A DNA stretch of 57,541 nt from an uncultured bacterium (GCA_902799385.1 CADCAK010000019.1:1-57541), one strand, 5' to 3'; positions 33,493-42,462 are shown, numbered from the stretch's first letter. The notes: generated from the letters alone by a model not told the origin. Translations and numbers: made by a program.

Positions 33493-36093
33493 CTACGCGA
33501 ACAGCTTCGCAAGCTTCTCAAGCTGCGCGACCTTCTCCTTGTTCTCGGCGAGCTTGCGCCGCGCCTCGGCGACGACCGCCTCAGGCGCATGCGAGACGAA
33601 GTTCTCGTTCGCGAGCTTCGCCTCGGCAGACTTGATGAAGCCGCCGATCTTCGCGAGCTCGCCCGCGATGCGCTTCGCCTCAGCCGCCTTGTCTACAAGC
33701 CCTTCGAGCGAGAGATAGACAGTGCCGAAGTCCGTGATCTTCGACGGCATCGCAAGATCGCTACCTGCAGGAACGAACTCGACCGACTCGGCGCGCATAG
33801 ACTTCTTCAGCGACTCCACCTCGGCGGCAGCGCCAGGAACGTCCGTCGCGATAGTCACCTTCACGAACGTCGCTGGCGGGACCTTGTACTCGGCCCTCAA
33901 TGCGCGGATAGCGGTGATCGCCTCGCGCTTCGCGTTGACAAACCGGTAGTTCTCCTCGGTCACGCCCCAAGCCGACTTCTCGGCATCGGAGTACCCTTCG
34001 GGGAACTTCTGAAGCATGATCGTCTCGTCGTCCTTAAGGAAGCCGAGCTGGTGCGCGACTTCTTCTGTGACGAAAGGCATGTAGGGATGGAGAAGCCGCA
34101 GCGCCTTCCAGAAGACGTCGCGGAGTATTGCGACCGACACCGCCTTGTTGGGCGAATCCTTGACGTACTCGACGTAGCCGTCGCAGATCTGCGTCCAGAA
34201 GAAGTCGTATACCGCAAGCGCTCCATCCTGGATGCGATAGGCCTCGAGAATCTCGTTGACCTTGCGGCAGGCGAGGTCGGCGGCGTAGAGGATGTGGCGG
34301 TCGTCGGCGGAGAGATTAGTCCATTCCGCCGTTCCCCGTTCCCCGTTCCCCAAAGCTGCCTCCTGCATTTCCAGAAACTTCGCCGCGTTCCAGATCTTCG
34401 TCGTGAAGTTGCGGCCGATTTCGAACTTCTCCTTGCTCACCTTCGAGTCGCACTCAAGCGAAGTGATGAGCGCGATCGAGAAGCGAAGCGCGTCGGCAGA
34501 ATACTGGTCGATCAACTCCAGCGGATCGAGGGAATTGCCCTTCGACTTCGACATCTTCGAGCCGTCCGCCGCGCGGACGATGCCGTGAATGACGATGTTC
34601 TTGAACGGCGGCTTCTTCATGAAGTGGATGCCTGCCATCATCATCCTGGCAACCCAGAAGAAGATGATGTCCTGCGCCGTCACGAGATCTGTCGTCGGAT
34701 AGTAGTAGTCGAGGTCCTTCGTCTTCTCCGGCCAGCCCAAGGTCGAGAACGGCCAAAGCCACGAGCTGAACCAAGTGTCGAGAACGTCCTCATCCTGCTG
34801 GAGATCGTCCGCCGTCACCGACGGATCAATCGCCTTCGCCTTTTCAAGCGCAAGCTCGGCAGTCTCCGCGACAACGACATTCCCGTCGCCGAAGTAGTAG
34901 GCGGGGATTCGATGGCCCCACCAAAGCTGGCGTGAGATGCACCAGTCCTGGATGTTCTCCATCCAGTTGAAGTATATCTTCGACCAGCGGTCGGGAACAA
35001 ACTTGACATCGCCAGACTTGACGGCCGCAATCGCTGGCTCCGCAAGCGGCTTCATCTTGACGAACCACTGCTTCGAAAGGCGAGACTCCACCGTCTCGTG
35101 GCAGCGGTAGCAGTGGCCGACCTGGTTGTCGAGATCTTCGATATGGTCGAGAAAACCGCCCTCATCGAGGTCGGCGACAATCGCCTTGCGGCACTCGAAG
35201 CGATCCATGCCGCAGTACTTAGCGCCGGCGAGCTCGTTCATGTGGGCGTCGTCGGTCATGATGTTGATCTCTTCAAGACCGTGGCGCTTGCCGACGAGGA
35301 AGTCGTTCGGGTCGTGCGCCCGCCCCGTGAGCGGCAACACGACAGTCTTGCCGACGAGGTGCGCGTAGCGGTCGTCCTTCGGGTTCACCGCCACCGCCGT
35401 GTCGCCGGGAAGAGTCTCGGGACGCGTCGTCGCGACCATCACATAATCCTTGTAGGGCTCGCCCTTCACTCCCTTGACGCTACCCACGACAGGATAGCGG
35501 ACGTACCAGAAGTGGCCGTGGTTGGGCTCATGCTCGACCTCGTCGTTCGCCAGGGCCGTGCCGCACCTCGGGCACCAGTTGACGATGTAGTTGCCCTTGT
35601 AGACAAGGCCCTCGTCGTAGAGCTGCGTGAAAACCTTTGCAACGGCCTTGGAGCAGCCCTCGTCGAACGTGAAGCGCTCCCTGAGCCAGTCGGTCGAGTT
35701 GCCGAGCATACGCTGCTGGTGGACGATCGTCCCGCCATACTGCTTCTTCCACTCCCAGACGCGCTCGAGAAATGCCTCGCGTCCGAGATCCTGGCGGCGC
35801 TTCCCTTCTTTCTTGAGCGCCTTCTCGACGACGTTCTGCGTCGCGATGCCCGCGTGGTCGGTGCCGGGGAGCCACAGCGTGTTCTTGCCCTGCATGCGAC
35901 GCCAGCGCACCAGTATGTCCTGAATCGTCTGGTTGAGCGCATGGCCCATGTGCAGAATGCCAGTGACATTCGGCGGCGGGATTACGACTGAATACGGCTC
36001 GCGCCCGTCGGGATCCTGGTGAAAATATCCGTTCTTCTCCCAGATAGGGTACCACTTGGCCTCTGCGGCCTTTGCATCGTAGTTCTTGTCCAT
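33493..36093 (-). CDS. valS: Valyl-tRNA synthetase
   Basis: An 866-residue class I synthetase. HIGH motif: PPPNVTGILHMGHALN. The KMSKS motif is SKMSKSKGNSLDPL. The editing (CP1) domain is present (TTRPETLPGDTAVAV, GTGAxx region modified), as are the helical anticodon domain and the C-terminal coiled coil (AGELAKIGGFIKSAEAKLAN). A short insert, LGNGERGT, after MQEAA is encoded by three GTTCCCC heptamers (34331-34351). The promoter at 36124-36132 leaves a leader of about 25 nt. It begins the valS-ligA-pyrC run. Confidence 0.95.
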   Translation of the reverse strand: MDKNYDAKAAEAKWYPIWEKNGYFHQDPDGREPYSVVIPPPNVTGILHMGHALNQTIQDILVRWRRMQGKNTLWLPGTDHAGIATQNVVEKALKKEGKRRQDLGREAFLERVWEWKKQYGGTIVHQQRMLGNSTDWLRERFTFDEGCSKAVAKVFTQLYDEGLVYKGNYIVNWCPRCGTALANDEVEHEPNHGHFWYVRYPVVGSVKGVKGEPYKDYVMVATTRPETLPGDTAVAVNPKDDRYAHLVGKTVVLPLTGRAHDPNDFLVGKRHGLEEINIMTDDAHMNELAGAKYCGMDRFECRKAIVADLDEGGFLDHIEDLDNQVGHCYRCHETVESRLSKQWFVKMKPLAEPAIAAVKSGDVKFVPDRWSKIYFNWMENIQDWCISRQLWWGHRIPAYYFGDGNVVVAETAELALEKAKAIDPSVTADDLQQDEDVLDTWFSSWLWPFSTLGWPEKTKDLDYYYPTTDLVTAQDIIFFWVARMMMAGIHFMKKPPFKNIVIHGIVRAADGSKMSKSKGNSLDPLELIDQYSADALRFSIALITSLECDSKVSKEKFEIGRNFTTKIWNAAKFLEMQEAALGNGERGTAEWTNLSADDRHILYAADLACRKVNEILEAYRIQDGALAVYDFFWTQICDGYVEYVKDSPNKAVSVAILRDVFWKALRLLHPYMPFVTEEVAHQLGFLKDDETIMLQKFPEGYSDAEKSAWGVTEENYRFVNAKREAITAIRALRAEYKVPPATFVKVTIATDVPGAAAEVESLKKSMRAESVEFVPAGSDLAMPSKITDFGTVYLSLEGLVDKAAEAKRIAGELAKIGGFIKSAEAKLANENFVSHAPEAVVAEARRKLAENKEKVAQLEKLAKLFA
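34329..34351. repeat. GTTCCCC heptamer repeat inside valS
   Basis: Three perfect gttcccc heptamers (34331-34351) plus a partial leading copy. The tract is in frame at a domain junction between the catalytic and anticodon-binding parts of valyl-tRNA synthetase. Confidence 0.85.
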
Positions 36094-36123
36094 CTTGTCT
36101 TCTGTTACGTTTTTGGAGCGGAT

Positions 36124-36132
36124 ATTATACCA
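36124..36132 (-). promoter_or_regulatory. Extended -10 promoter of valS
   Basis: TGGTATAAT 30 nt upstream of the valS ATG. No T-box leader is present. Confidence 0.75.
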
Positions 36133-36208
36133 TATTCGCGCTCATACGAAGCGACATACGGCTTCCACCGCAAACTGCCGCCGCGCAAAGTTTGATCCCG
36201 CTATGAGT

Positions 36209-38479
36209 TTACAGATTCTTCAACGCCCTCCGAAAGGCTTCAAACGCCGTGCTGAGCTCCGCCGTCCCCTTGCCGCGTATGTCGCGAGAAGATACGCCGA
36301 CGAGAATGTCGTACTTGCCCGGATCCGTCGTGAACTGGTGCGTGAGCTCATCAAAGTAGGCAAAGTCCGAGATTGAGAGCTCCACTGTGACTACCTCGCT
36401 CTCGCCGGGCTTGAGGAGCTTCGTCTTGGCGAAGCCGCGAAGGTCCTTCACACAGCGCTCAACCTTAGCGTCGGGATACGAAACGTAAACCTGCACGACC
36501 TCACGCCCCGCGACCTTACCCGTATTCGTGACCTTGGCGCTTACATACCAGCAGGCGGGCTCGGCGGACGTCACCTTGACGTCCGAGACGTCGAACGTCG
36601 TGTAGCTGAGTCCGTGGCCGAACGGGAACATCGGCTCGATCTTCTTGTAGTCAAACCAGCGGTAGCCGACGTAGAAGCGCTCGTTGTAGACGACTTCCTT
36701 TTTGTTGTAGGTTCCCATCTGAGCGACGCCAGTGTCCTCATAGCACTTCGGCCAGGTCTGGCAGAGCTTGCCCGATGGATTCACGTCGCCAAATACGACG
36801 CGCGCAATGGAGTTGCCCTCCTCCATGCCGAGGTAGGAGCTCATGAGCATCGTCGACGCCGAATCTGTCCACGTGTAGCCTACAGGCGTACCGGCGCGGG
36901 ATATGACGACAGTGCTCTTGGCATCCCAAGAGAGGATTGCCGAAATCGAGGCATCCTCGCCGGGATCGGCCAGCATGTCCTTGCGGTCGCGACCCTCGGA
37001 CTCCATGTTGCCGTCGTAGCCGAGCTCGGTACCAGTGAAGATGATCGTCGCGTCGGAAGCGAGGGCGAGGGCCTTGAGCTCGTCAAGCCCGGGACCTTCG
37101 GCCTTTCCCTTCCCCTCGTCCTTCTCGACATGCCCGCCCGCGCGCTCCACGCCGCTTAGGTCGACGGCAAGCTGCGCGTCGTCGGTCTTCTTGACCTTGT
37201 CCTTGGGGAGCGGCTTGAGGACGATCTCGACGTCTTTGCCGAGACGCGCCTTGAGCGCATCGAGGAAAGTGACCTCGTAGGGAACGTTGCCTTCGGCCGA
37301 GCAGCCCTTGTGGCACTGCTTCGCCGCGGCATTCTTGCCGATGACGAGGACCTTCTTGAGAGACTTCTCGTCAAGCGGAAGAACACCCTTCTCGTTCTTC
37401 GCGAGAACGATCGACTCTTCACCAATCAGGCGCGCGATGTCCTGGTGCTTTTTCGTGTTGCGCTCACCTGCCTTGCGCGGCGCACCAGTGAGGAAGCCGG
37501 TTTTCGCCATCACGAAGAGGACGTGGAGCGCCATCTCGTCGACGGTCGCCTTGGAAACCCTCCCGGCCTTGACCGCATCGACAAGCGGATACTTCTTGGC
37601 CTTGGGGTTGTAGTGGTGCTTGATGTGGTCGCCGCGGTCCATCTCGATCCCGCCACCATTGTTGGCGGAGAACGAATTGGAGTGCTGTCCGCCCCAGTCG
37701 GTCTCGACGAGCCCCTTGAAGCCCCAGCGGTCGCGCAAGACGCCGGTCTGCAGATACTTGTTCTCGGACGCCCATATTCCATCGATCTTGTTGTACGACG
37801 TCATCACGCAAAGGACGCCCGCCTCCTGCACCGCCGCACGGAACGCGGGAAGGTAGATTTCGTAGAGCGTCCTCAGGTCGCAGTGGGTGTCGACGTTGTT
37901 ACGGTTCCACTCCTGGTCGTTGAGGCAGAAGTGCTTGACGGTCGCGGCGACGTCGTAGCTCTGGACGCCCTTGATCATCGGCACGCACATCTTCGCCGCG
38001 AGGCACGGGTCTTCGCCGAGGTACTCCCAGTTGCGGCCGTTGAGGGGAGTGCGGGCGATGTTGACGCCGGGCCCGAGCAGCTCGTCGACGCCGCGATCGC
38101 GCATTTCGGCGCCAAGCACCTCGCCGTGGAGCCGCGCCATCTCGACGTCCCAAGTGGAGGCGAGCGCAGAGAGCGACGGAAGCTTGGTGTTCTCGCTCCG
38201 CGGTTTCGTATAGCCCCAGTCCCAGCGGTTCATCTGCGGGCGAACGGTCGAAGAGTTGTCGCTCATCGTCCACTCCTTCGTGATTCCCACGCGCGGAATC
38301 GCAGAGAGCGTCATAGTGCCGGACCCGCCGGTAAGGAGGACTTTCTCCTCGAGCGTCATCTTGGCAAGCGTCTCGCGGGCGGCCTTGAGCGCGGCCTCGT
38401 CGTCGAGCATTGCAAAACAGGAAATTGCGGCAGACGCCGCGGCCACAAAGGTGGCGAACCTTAGCATGTCAGTTTTCAT
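36209..38479 (-). CDS. Beta-glucosidase-type glycoside hydrolase, GH3
   Basis: A 756-residue exported GH3 enzyme, probably removing terminal beta-linked glucose or xylose from glycans. An N-terminal export signal (LRFATFVAAASAAISC) is followed by the (alpha/beta)8 domain with GPGVNIARTPLNGRNWEYLGEDP, KHFCLND and the nucleophile Asp261 in LVETDWGG. The C-terminal sandwich (TIIFTGTELGYDGNMESEGRDR) and the fibronectin-like domain (VTNTGKVAGREVVQVYV) complete a BglX/BglB-type layout. The signal could be cleaved by signal peptidase I or, at Cys21, by signal peptidase II. The ATG lies 6 nt after TATAAT, so the mRNA should be leaderless. Divergent from the U32-like gene. Confidence 0.9.
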   Translation of the reverse strand: MKTDMLRFATFVAAASAAISCFAMLDDEAALKAARETLAKMTLEEKVLLTGGSGTMTLSAIPRVGITKEWTMSDNSSTVRPQMNRWDWGYTKPRSENTKLPSLSALASTWDVEMARLHGEVLGAEMRDRGVDELLGPGVNIARTPLNGRNWEYLGEDPCLAAKMCVPMIKGVQSYDVAATVKHFCLNDQEWNRNNVDTHCDLRTLYEIYLPAFRAAVQEAGVLCVMTSYNKIDGIWASENKYLQTGVLRDRWGFKGLVETDWGGQHSNSFSANNGGGIEMDRGDHIKHHYNPKAKKYPLVDAVKAGRVSKATVDEMALHVLFVMAKTGFLTGAPRKAGERNTKKHQDIARLIGEESIVLAKNEKGVLPLDEKSLKKVLVIGKNAAAKQCHKGCSAEGNVPYEVTFLDALKARLGKDVEIVLKPLPKDKVKKTDDAQLAVDLSGVERAGGHVEKDEGKGKAEGPGLDELKALALASDATIIFTGTELGYDGNMESEGRDRKDMLADPGEDASISAILSWDAKSTVVISRAGTPVGYTWTDSASTMLMSSYLGMEEGNSIARVVFGDVNPSGKLCQTWPKCYEDTGVAQMGTYNKKEVVYNERFYVGYRWFDYKKIEPMFPFGHGLSYTTFDVSDVKVTSAEPACWYVSAKVTNTGKVAGREVVQVYVSYPDAKVERCVKDLRGFAKTKLLKPGESEVVTVELSISDFAYFDELTHQFTTDPGKYDILVGVSSRDIRGKGTAELSTAFEAFRRALKNL

Positions 38480-38485
38480 GTGGCA

Positions 38486-38494
38486 ATTATACCA
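38486..38494 (-). promoter_or_regulatory. Extended -10 promoter of GH3 gene, leaderless spacing
   Basis: TGGTATAAT with only 6 nt to the ATG. It shares the 84-bp divergent intergenic region with the plus-strand promoter at 38542-38550. Confidence 0.8.
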
Positions 38495-38541
38495 AATTCT
38501 TCGCAAAACCTGAACCTCCCGCGGCACAGCATCGTTAATAA

Positions 38542-38550
38542 TGGTATAAT
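38542..38550 (+). promoter_or_regulatory. Extended -10 promoter of the U32-like gene
   Basis: The only plus-strand TGGTATAAT promoter in the window; 13 nt separate it from the ATG at 38564. An AGGA within that gap may serve as a ribosome-binding site if transcription starts early enough. Confidence 0.75.
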
Positions 38551-38563
38551 ACAGGACATCACC

Positions 38564-39616
38564 ATGAAAAGAACACTCGCCGTCGGATGGTTTGACAACT
38601 TTTCCTTTGTAGACGCCTGTGCGCCATACGTGCAGCGCATCAAGGAAGTCTTCTTCGCATGGCCTGGAGTGACCGCCAGCCGCCCCATGGACGATTGGAC
38701 GGCGGAGCGCACGGCGCAGATCGTGTCGGACCTCAAATGGGCGCGCTCGAACGGAATCGAGCTCGACGCCATATTCAACGCCGCCTGCTACGGCGACATA
38801 GCGCTTTCCGAGGAACTCGCCGACCATGTAACAGAACGTCTTCACGACATGGAAAGCCACGGGCTCTTCCCGAACCACCTCACCACCACGTCGCCCTTCA
38901 TCGCGACCGTTGTGCGCCAGCGCTTCCCGCAGCTCAAGGTCCGCTTCAGCATAAACATGGACATAGCGACCGAGATTGCGCTAAAGTACGTAGACGAGCT
39001 CTTCGACTCGTTTTACGCGGGGAGGAACGACCACCGCCGGCTTGACTACGTCGAGCGCATTGGCAAATGGGCGCGCGAGCACGGCAAGATGATGGGGCTC
39101 CAGGCGAACTCCGGCTGCCTTCGCAACTGCCCGTTCCACCAGTTCCACAACAACCTCCACGGGCACAACAGGATGAAGCAGTCGGCGGCAGGCGAGAAGT
39201 TCGGCTTCTCGGTCTTCCGCTGCCGCACGAACTACGAGCGCGGCAACTACGAGGACTTCATGCGCGCAATCTGGATTCGCCCCGAGGACCTGCCGCTGTA
39301 CGAGCCGCATGCCGGCGTAGTGAAGCTCGCGACGCGCCGCCACCCGAACCCCGCCGAGATCGTCCGCGCCTACGCGACGTACAACTACGACGGCGACCTC
39401 GCGGCGATCATGGACCCGTTCTTCAAGTTCCCGAAGTCCGTTGACAACAAGGCGCTCGGGGAATCGCCACTTTGGCCTGAGGTCCGCGACTGCAAAAACG
39501 CCGACAACTGCCGCAGCTGCGGCAAGTGCGCCGCGCTGCTGAAAGCCTGCTTCAAGGACCGCGCCAAGCCGTCCGGGACGATGTCCCAGACGTTCTCCGG
39601 CTTCTTCAGAGGATAG
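38564..39616 (+). CDS. U32-peptidase-like / Fe-S protein of unknown function
   Basis: A 350-residue cytoplasmic protein, the only intact plus-strand gene in the window. I do not recognise it firmly. The central GLQANSGCLRNCPFHQFHNN motif recalls the Cys-containing NSGC...CPF segment of U32 peptidases and UbiU/UbiV-type Fe-S proteins, which share a TIM-barrel. The C-terminus has DCKNADNCRSCGKCAALLKAC, a Cys array suited to an iron-sulfur cluster or zinc. A role in RNA, cofactor or peptide modification is possible. It runs tail to tail with dapB (6-bp gap). The start at 38564 fits the promoter spacing; an upstream frame extends into the intergenic region. Confidence 0.6.
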   Translation: MKRTLAVGWFDNFSFVDACAPYVQRIKEVFFAWPGVTASRPMDDWTAERTAQIVSDLKWARSNGIELDAIFNAACYGDIALSEELADHVTERLHDMESHGLFPNHLTTTSPFIATVVRQRFPQLKVRFSINMDIATEIALKYVDELFDSFYAGRNDHRRLDYVERIGKWAREHGKMMGLQANSGCLRNCPFHQFHNNLHGHNRMKQSAAGEKFGFSVFRCRTNYERGNYEDFMRAIWIRPEDLPLYEPHAGVVKLATRRHPNPAEIVRAYATYNYDGDLAAIMDPFFKFPKSVDNKALGESPLWPEVRDCKNADNCRSCGKCAALLKACFKDRAKPSGTMSQTFSGFFRG

Positions 39617-39622
39617 CCGACC

Positions 39623-40354
39623 TCAGTCGAAGCCGAGGACGTTGCGCATGTTGTATGCGCCGGGGCGCTTGCCCGCCGCCCAGACGACGGCCTTCAGCGC
39701 GCCTGCCGCAAATGCCTCGCGGCTCTGGGCGCGGTGCGTAAGCTCGACTCGCTCGACGTCGCCCGCGAACATTACCGTGTGGTCGCCGACGACGGATCCG
39801 CCGCGAAGCGCGTGTATCGCAATCTCGCCGACCGGCCTCTCGCCGACCTCGCCCTGCCGCCCGTAGATCGCCGATTTGTCAAAGTCCGCGCCGCGACCGG
39901 CAGCGGCGGATTTCGCAAGCATAAGCGCAGTTCCCGACGGCGCGTCCTTCTTGTGGCGGTGGTGCATCTCGGCCACCTCTACGTCGTATTCGGGGCCGAG
40001 GACTTCTGCGGCCTTGCGGACGAGTTCGAGGAGAAGGTTAACCCCAAGCGAGTAGTTGCCGCTCTGAACGACCGGAATCTTCTTCGCCGCCGCGTCGACG
40101 ACCTTTTGCTCGTCGGCGGTGAGTCCGGTAGTCCCAATGACGTAGGGAATCCCCTCCTCAGCCGCCTTGGATATCGCCGCAGGAACCGCCGCGTGGAAGG
40201 AGAAGTCGATTACGCCCTCCGTGTCCTTCGGCCATTCGCGGTCGTATCCGTCCGCAATGTCTACCTTAGCGACAACCTCACAACCCGCTCCCTCAGCGAG
40301 GGAGCAGAGCATCTTGCCCATGCGGCCAGCCGCACCTAATATTGCGATTTTCAT
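39623..40354 (-). CDS. dapB: 4-hydroxy-tetrahydrodipicolinate reductase
   Basis: A 243-residue DapB enzyme of lysine and diaminopimelate synthesis. The NAD(P)-binding loop is ILGAAGRMGK. DFSFHAAVP and YVIGTTGL follow. The substrate and catalytic block is EMHHRHKKDAPSGTA, with the His-His pair and Lys of the family. RGGSVVGDHTVMF and ELTHRAQSREAFA close the fold. Inside the gene an 8-bp inverted repeat (gctccctc/gagggagc, around 40288-40307) can form a hairpin. It follows the GH97 gene after a short-repeat tract and has no obvious promoter of its own. Confidence 0.94.
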   Translation of the reverse strand: MKIAILGAAGRMGKMLCSLAEGAGCEVVAKVDIADGYDREWPKDTEGVIDFSFHAAVPAAISKAAEEGIPYVIGTTGLTADEQKVVDAAAKKIPVVQSGNYSLGVNLLLELVRKAAEVLGPEYDVEVAEMHHRHKKDAPSGTALMLAKSAAAGRGADFDKSAIYGRQGEVGERPVGEIAIHALRGGSVVGDHTVMFAGDVERVELTHRAQSREAFAAGALKAVVWAAGKRPGAYNMRNVLGFD

Positions 40355-40380
40355 TTAACCAATTCCCTGTATGAAAAGCA

Positions 40381-40411
40381 CTCTGCTTCTCTGCGCCTTT
40401 GCGTCTCTGCG
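40381..40411. repeat. CTCTGCG/TTTGCG short repeat between GH97 and dapB
   Basis: A tract of related heptamers (tctctgc, gcctttg, cgtctct) fills most of the 70-bp gap. Read on the minus strand it is CGCAGAGACGCAAAGGCGCAGAG, a repeat type seen in several bacterial phyla. Confidence 0.75.
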
Positions 40412-40424
40412 TTAAAAACAAGCG

Positions 40425-42431
40425 TTACTTCGAGAACTTGACGATGAAACCGCCGCCGGATGCCATGTGGAACGACATTTCCTCGCCAGCCTTGACAGTC
40501 TTCGTCTCGTGGACGTACTTCGTTGGGCTTTCGCCGGCATCGTCCGCATCGCGGAATATCTCGGCCTTCCACTCGCCCGACCCAAGGAAGCAGGTCTTGA
40601 ACGCGAAGTCGCGCGCTTCCTTGTTGGCGATCGCAGCCGCGTACCACGAGCCGTCCTTGGCCTTCCTTGCAACCGCAGCGAACGACTCGGGGCAGCCGCC
40701 CAGGCCAACGGTGTCGTCCCAGACGACGGGCGTCTTCGCCATGAACGCGAAGCACTCCATGTTCCTCTCGTACTTCGTCGGCGAGTCGCTCAGCATCTGG
40801 AGAGGCGCCTCGTAGAGCGCCATGAGCGCCATCTGGTGGCAGCGCGTGCCGACCGAGCCGGGGTTCGTGCCGTTGCCCCTGTAGTCGCCGATCTTATAGT
40901 TGTCCATCGCGCCAGGAGTGTAGTCCATGGGACCCGACGTCATGCGGAGGAAGAAGCAGGCGACGTCGTTGTAGCACATGTCCTTTTTCTGCTTGCCCCA
41001 CTTCATCTGCTCAAGCCCGTGGATGCCCTCATAGTTGAGGACATTGGGGTATGTGCGGTGAAGACCGACGGGACGGTACGCGCCGTGGTAGTCGACGAGC
41101 ATCCTGTGCTTCGCGCAGGCGGCGGCGAACTTCTCAAGGAAGTCCGCGACCTCGGCGTCGGCGCGATCCATGAAATCGACCTTGAAGCCCTTCGCGCCGA
41201 GCTTCGAGAAGTGCTCGGCGACTTTCTCCTCCTCGCCGTAGACCTGGGCCCACGCCATCCAGAGGATGATCCCGACGCCCTTCTTGTTCGCGTAGTCGAT
41301 AAGGTAGGGGACGTCCACTTTCGGGCTATACTCCCAGATGTTGAGCTTCGCGCTCCATCCCTCGTCGAAGATGACGTACTCTACGCCCGTCTTCGCGGCG
41401 AAGTCGATGAAGCGGACATATGTCTCGGTCGTGCAGCCTTTGGGGTCGCCCTTGTTGTCGAAGGCGTTCCACCAGTCCCACGCGACCTTGCCCGGCTTCA
41501 CCCACGAGAAGTCGGCGCCCTTCGCGGCAGGCGTCGCGAGCGCGTAAGAGATGTCGGCCTCGCACAGCTTCGACGGCGAGTCGGCGAGAGCGAAGGCGCG
41601 CCAGGGAAGCGTGCGCGGCGCATCGGCCTTGGCGATAAACTCCTCCGTCTCCTTGACCTTCACCCAGCGGCCGCCCTTCTGAAGCCCCTTCTCCTTGCCC
41701 CAGCCGCCGACGCGCTCGGTCGTCTTCGGGTACTTCGCGAAAAGCGACTTGAGCTTCGTGCCGCCCTCGGTTTGCTCAATATCGCCAAAGTTCCAGATTG
41801 GGTAGTCGTGGAGATCGGTGTCAACGACCGCGACCGTCTTGCCATCGACCCCGGTGGAATAAACGAACGGTAGGTAGATTGCCTTGCCGGCGTCGGTCTT
41901 GAGGGCGGACGCCTCGGCAAACTCCGGCACCGTCTCCTCGCAGCCGAGCGAACCGCGACCGGTGCGGTTGAACCAGCAGCGGGCGGACTTTGGAATTGTG
42001 ACATCCGCCTTCTCGCAGTCGATGACGCTGGTCTTTTCAGTCTCGAATCGGTAGGCGACGCCGTCATTGCGTGCGGCGAGCCGAACGCCCCAGTCGCCGA
42101 AGTCTACGAACACCTCGTTCGCACCAAGCGAGACCGCCCTCTTCTTGTAAACGGGAGTCCCGACCTCTCCGCCGACGCATCCCGAGACGACCTTGACAGG
42201 CTTGCCGCCATTGAGGCAGACGCCCCCGACCTTCATGCCGATCTCGGTCTTGGCTACGACCGCGACGCCGTCGCGCAGGACCTCGTAGGCGAGGGGATTT
42301 GAATAGAGGCGTATCTCGTTCTTCCCGTCAGGGGAGACGACCGAACTCTCGTTGGGGTTGAACGTGCCGGATGACGAGCAACCGACAATCGCAAAAGCCG
42401 CTATAGTTGCGGCAAGGGTAGGCATTTTCAT
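40425..42431 (-). CDS. Glycoside hydrolase GH97 lipoprotein
   Basis: A 668-residue lipoprotein (lipobox FAIVGC, Cys18). The N-terminal beta-supersandwich is followed by a (beta/alpha)8 barrel. GH97 includes inverting alpha-glucosidases (SusB) and retaining alpha-galactosidases. Here GFKVDFMDRAD puts Asp419 at the nucleophile position of the retaining type, and Glu468 in NYEGIHG fits its acid/base, as Asp415/Glu470 in Bacteroides BtGal97b. A retaining alpha-galactosidase-like activity is therefore more likely than SusB activity. The start at 42431 is chosen because AAAGGA lies 6 nt upstream and lipoprotein spacing is right. Promoter 42454-42462. dapB follows. Confidence 0.87.
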   Translation of the reverse strand: MKMPTLAATIAAFAIVGCSSSGTFNPNESSVVSPDGKNEIRLYSNPLAYEVLRDGVAVVAKTEIGMKVGGVCLNGGKPVKVVSGCVGGEVGTPVYKKRAVSLGANEVFVDFGDWGVRLAARNDGVAYRFETEKTSVIDCEKADVTIPKSARCWFNRTGRGSLGCEETVPEFAEASALKTDAGKAIYLPFVYSTGVDGKTVAVVDTDLHDYPIWNFGDIEQTEGGTKLKSLFAKYPKTTERVGGWGKEKGLQKGGRWVKVKETEEFIAKADAPRTLPWRAFALADSPSKLCEADISYALATPAAKGADFSWVKPGKVAWDWWNAFDNKGDPKGCTTETYVRFIDFAAKTGVEYVIFDEGWSAKLNIWEYSPKVDVPYLIDYANKKGVGIILWMAWAQVYGEEEKVAEHFSKLGAKGFKVDFMDRADAEVADFLEKFAAACAKHRMLVDYHGAYRPVGLHRTYPNVLNYEGIHGLEQMKWGKQKKDMCYNDVACFFLRMTSGPMDYTPGAMDNYKIGDYRGNGTNPGSVGTRCHQMALMALYEAPLQMLSDSPTKYERNMECFAFMAKTPVVWDDTVGLGGCPESFAAVARKAKDGSWYAAAIANKEARDFAFKTCFLGSGEWKAEIFRDADDAGESPTKYVHETKTVKAGEEMSFHMASGGGFIVKFSK

Positions 42432-42453
42432 GGGCATTCCTTTGTATGTGTCT

Positions 42454-42462
42454 ATTATACCA
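42454..42462 (-). promoter_or_regulatory. Extended -10 promoter of GH97-dapB
   Basis: TGGTATAAT 22 nt upstream of the GH97 start, in the 68-bp gap after the fmt stop codon. This transcript does have an SD sequence. Confidence 0.75.

Noticed and set aside
36090..36132. T-box leader before valS
   Set aside because: Only about 25 nt separate the expected transcription start from the ATG, too short for a T-box.
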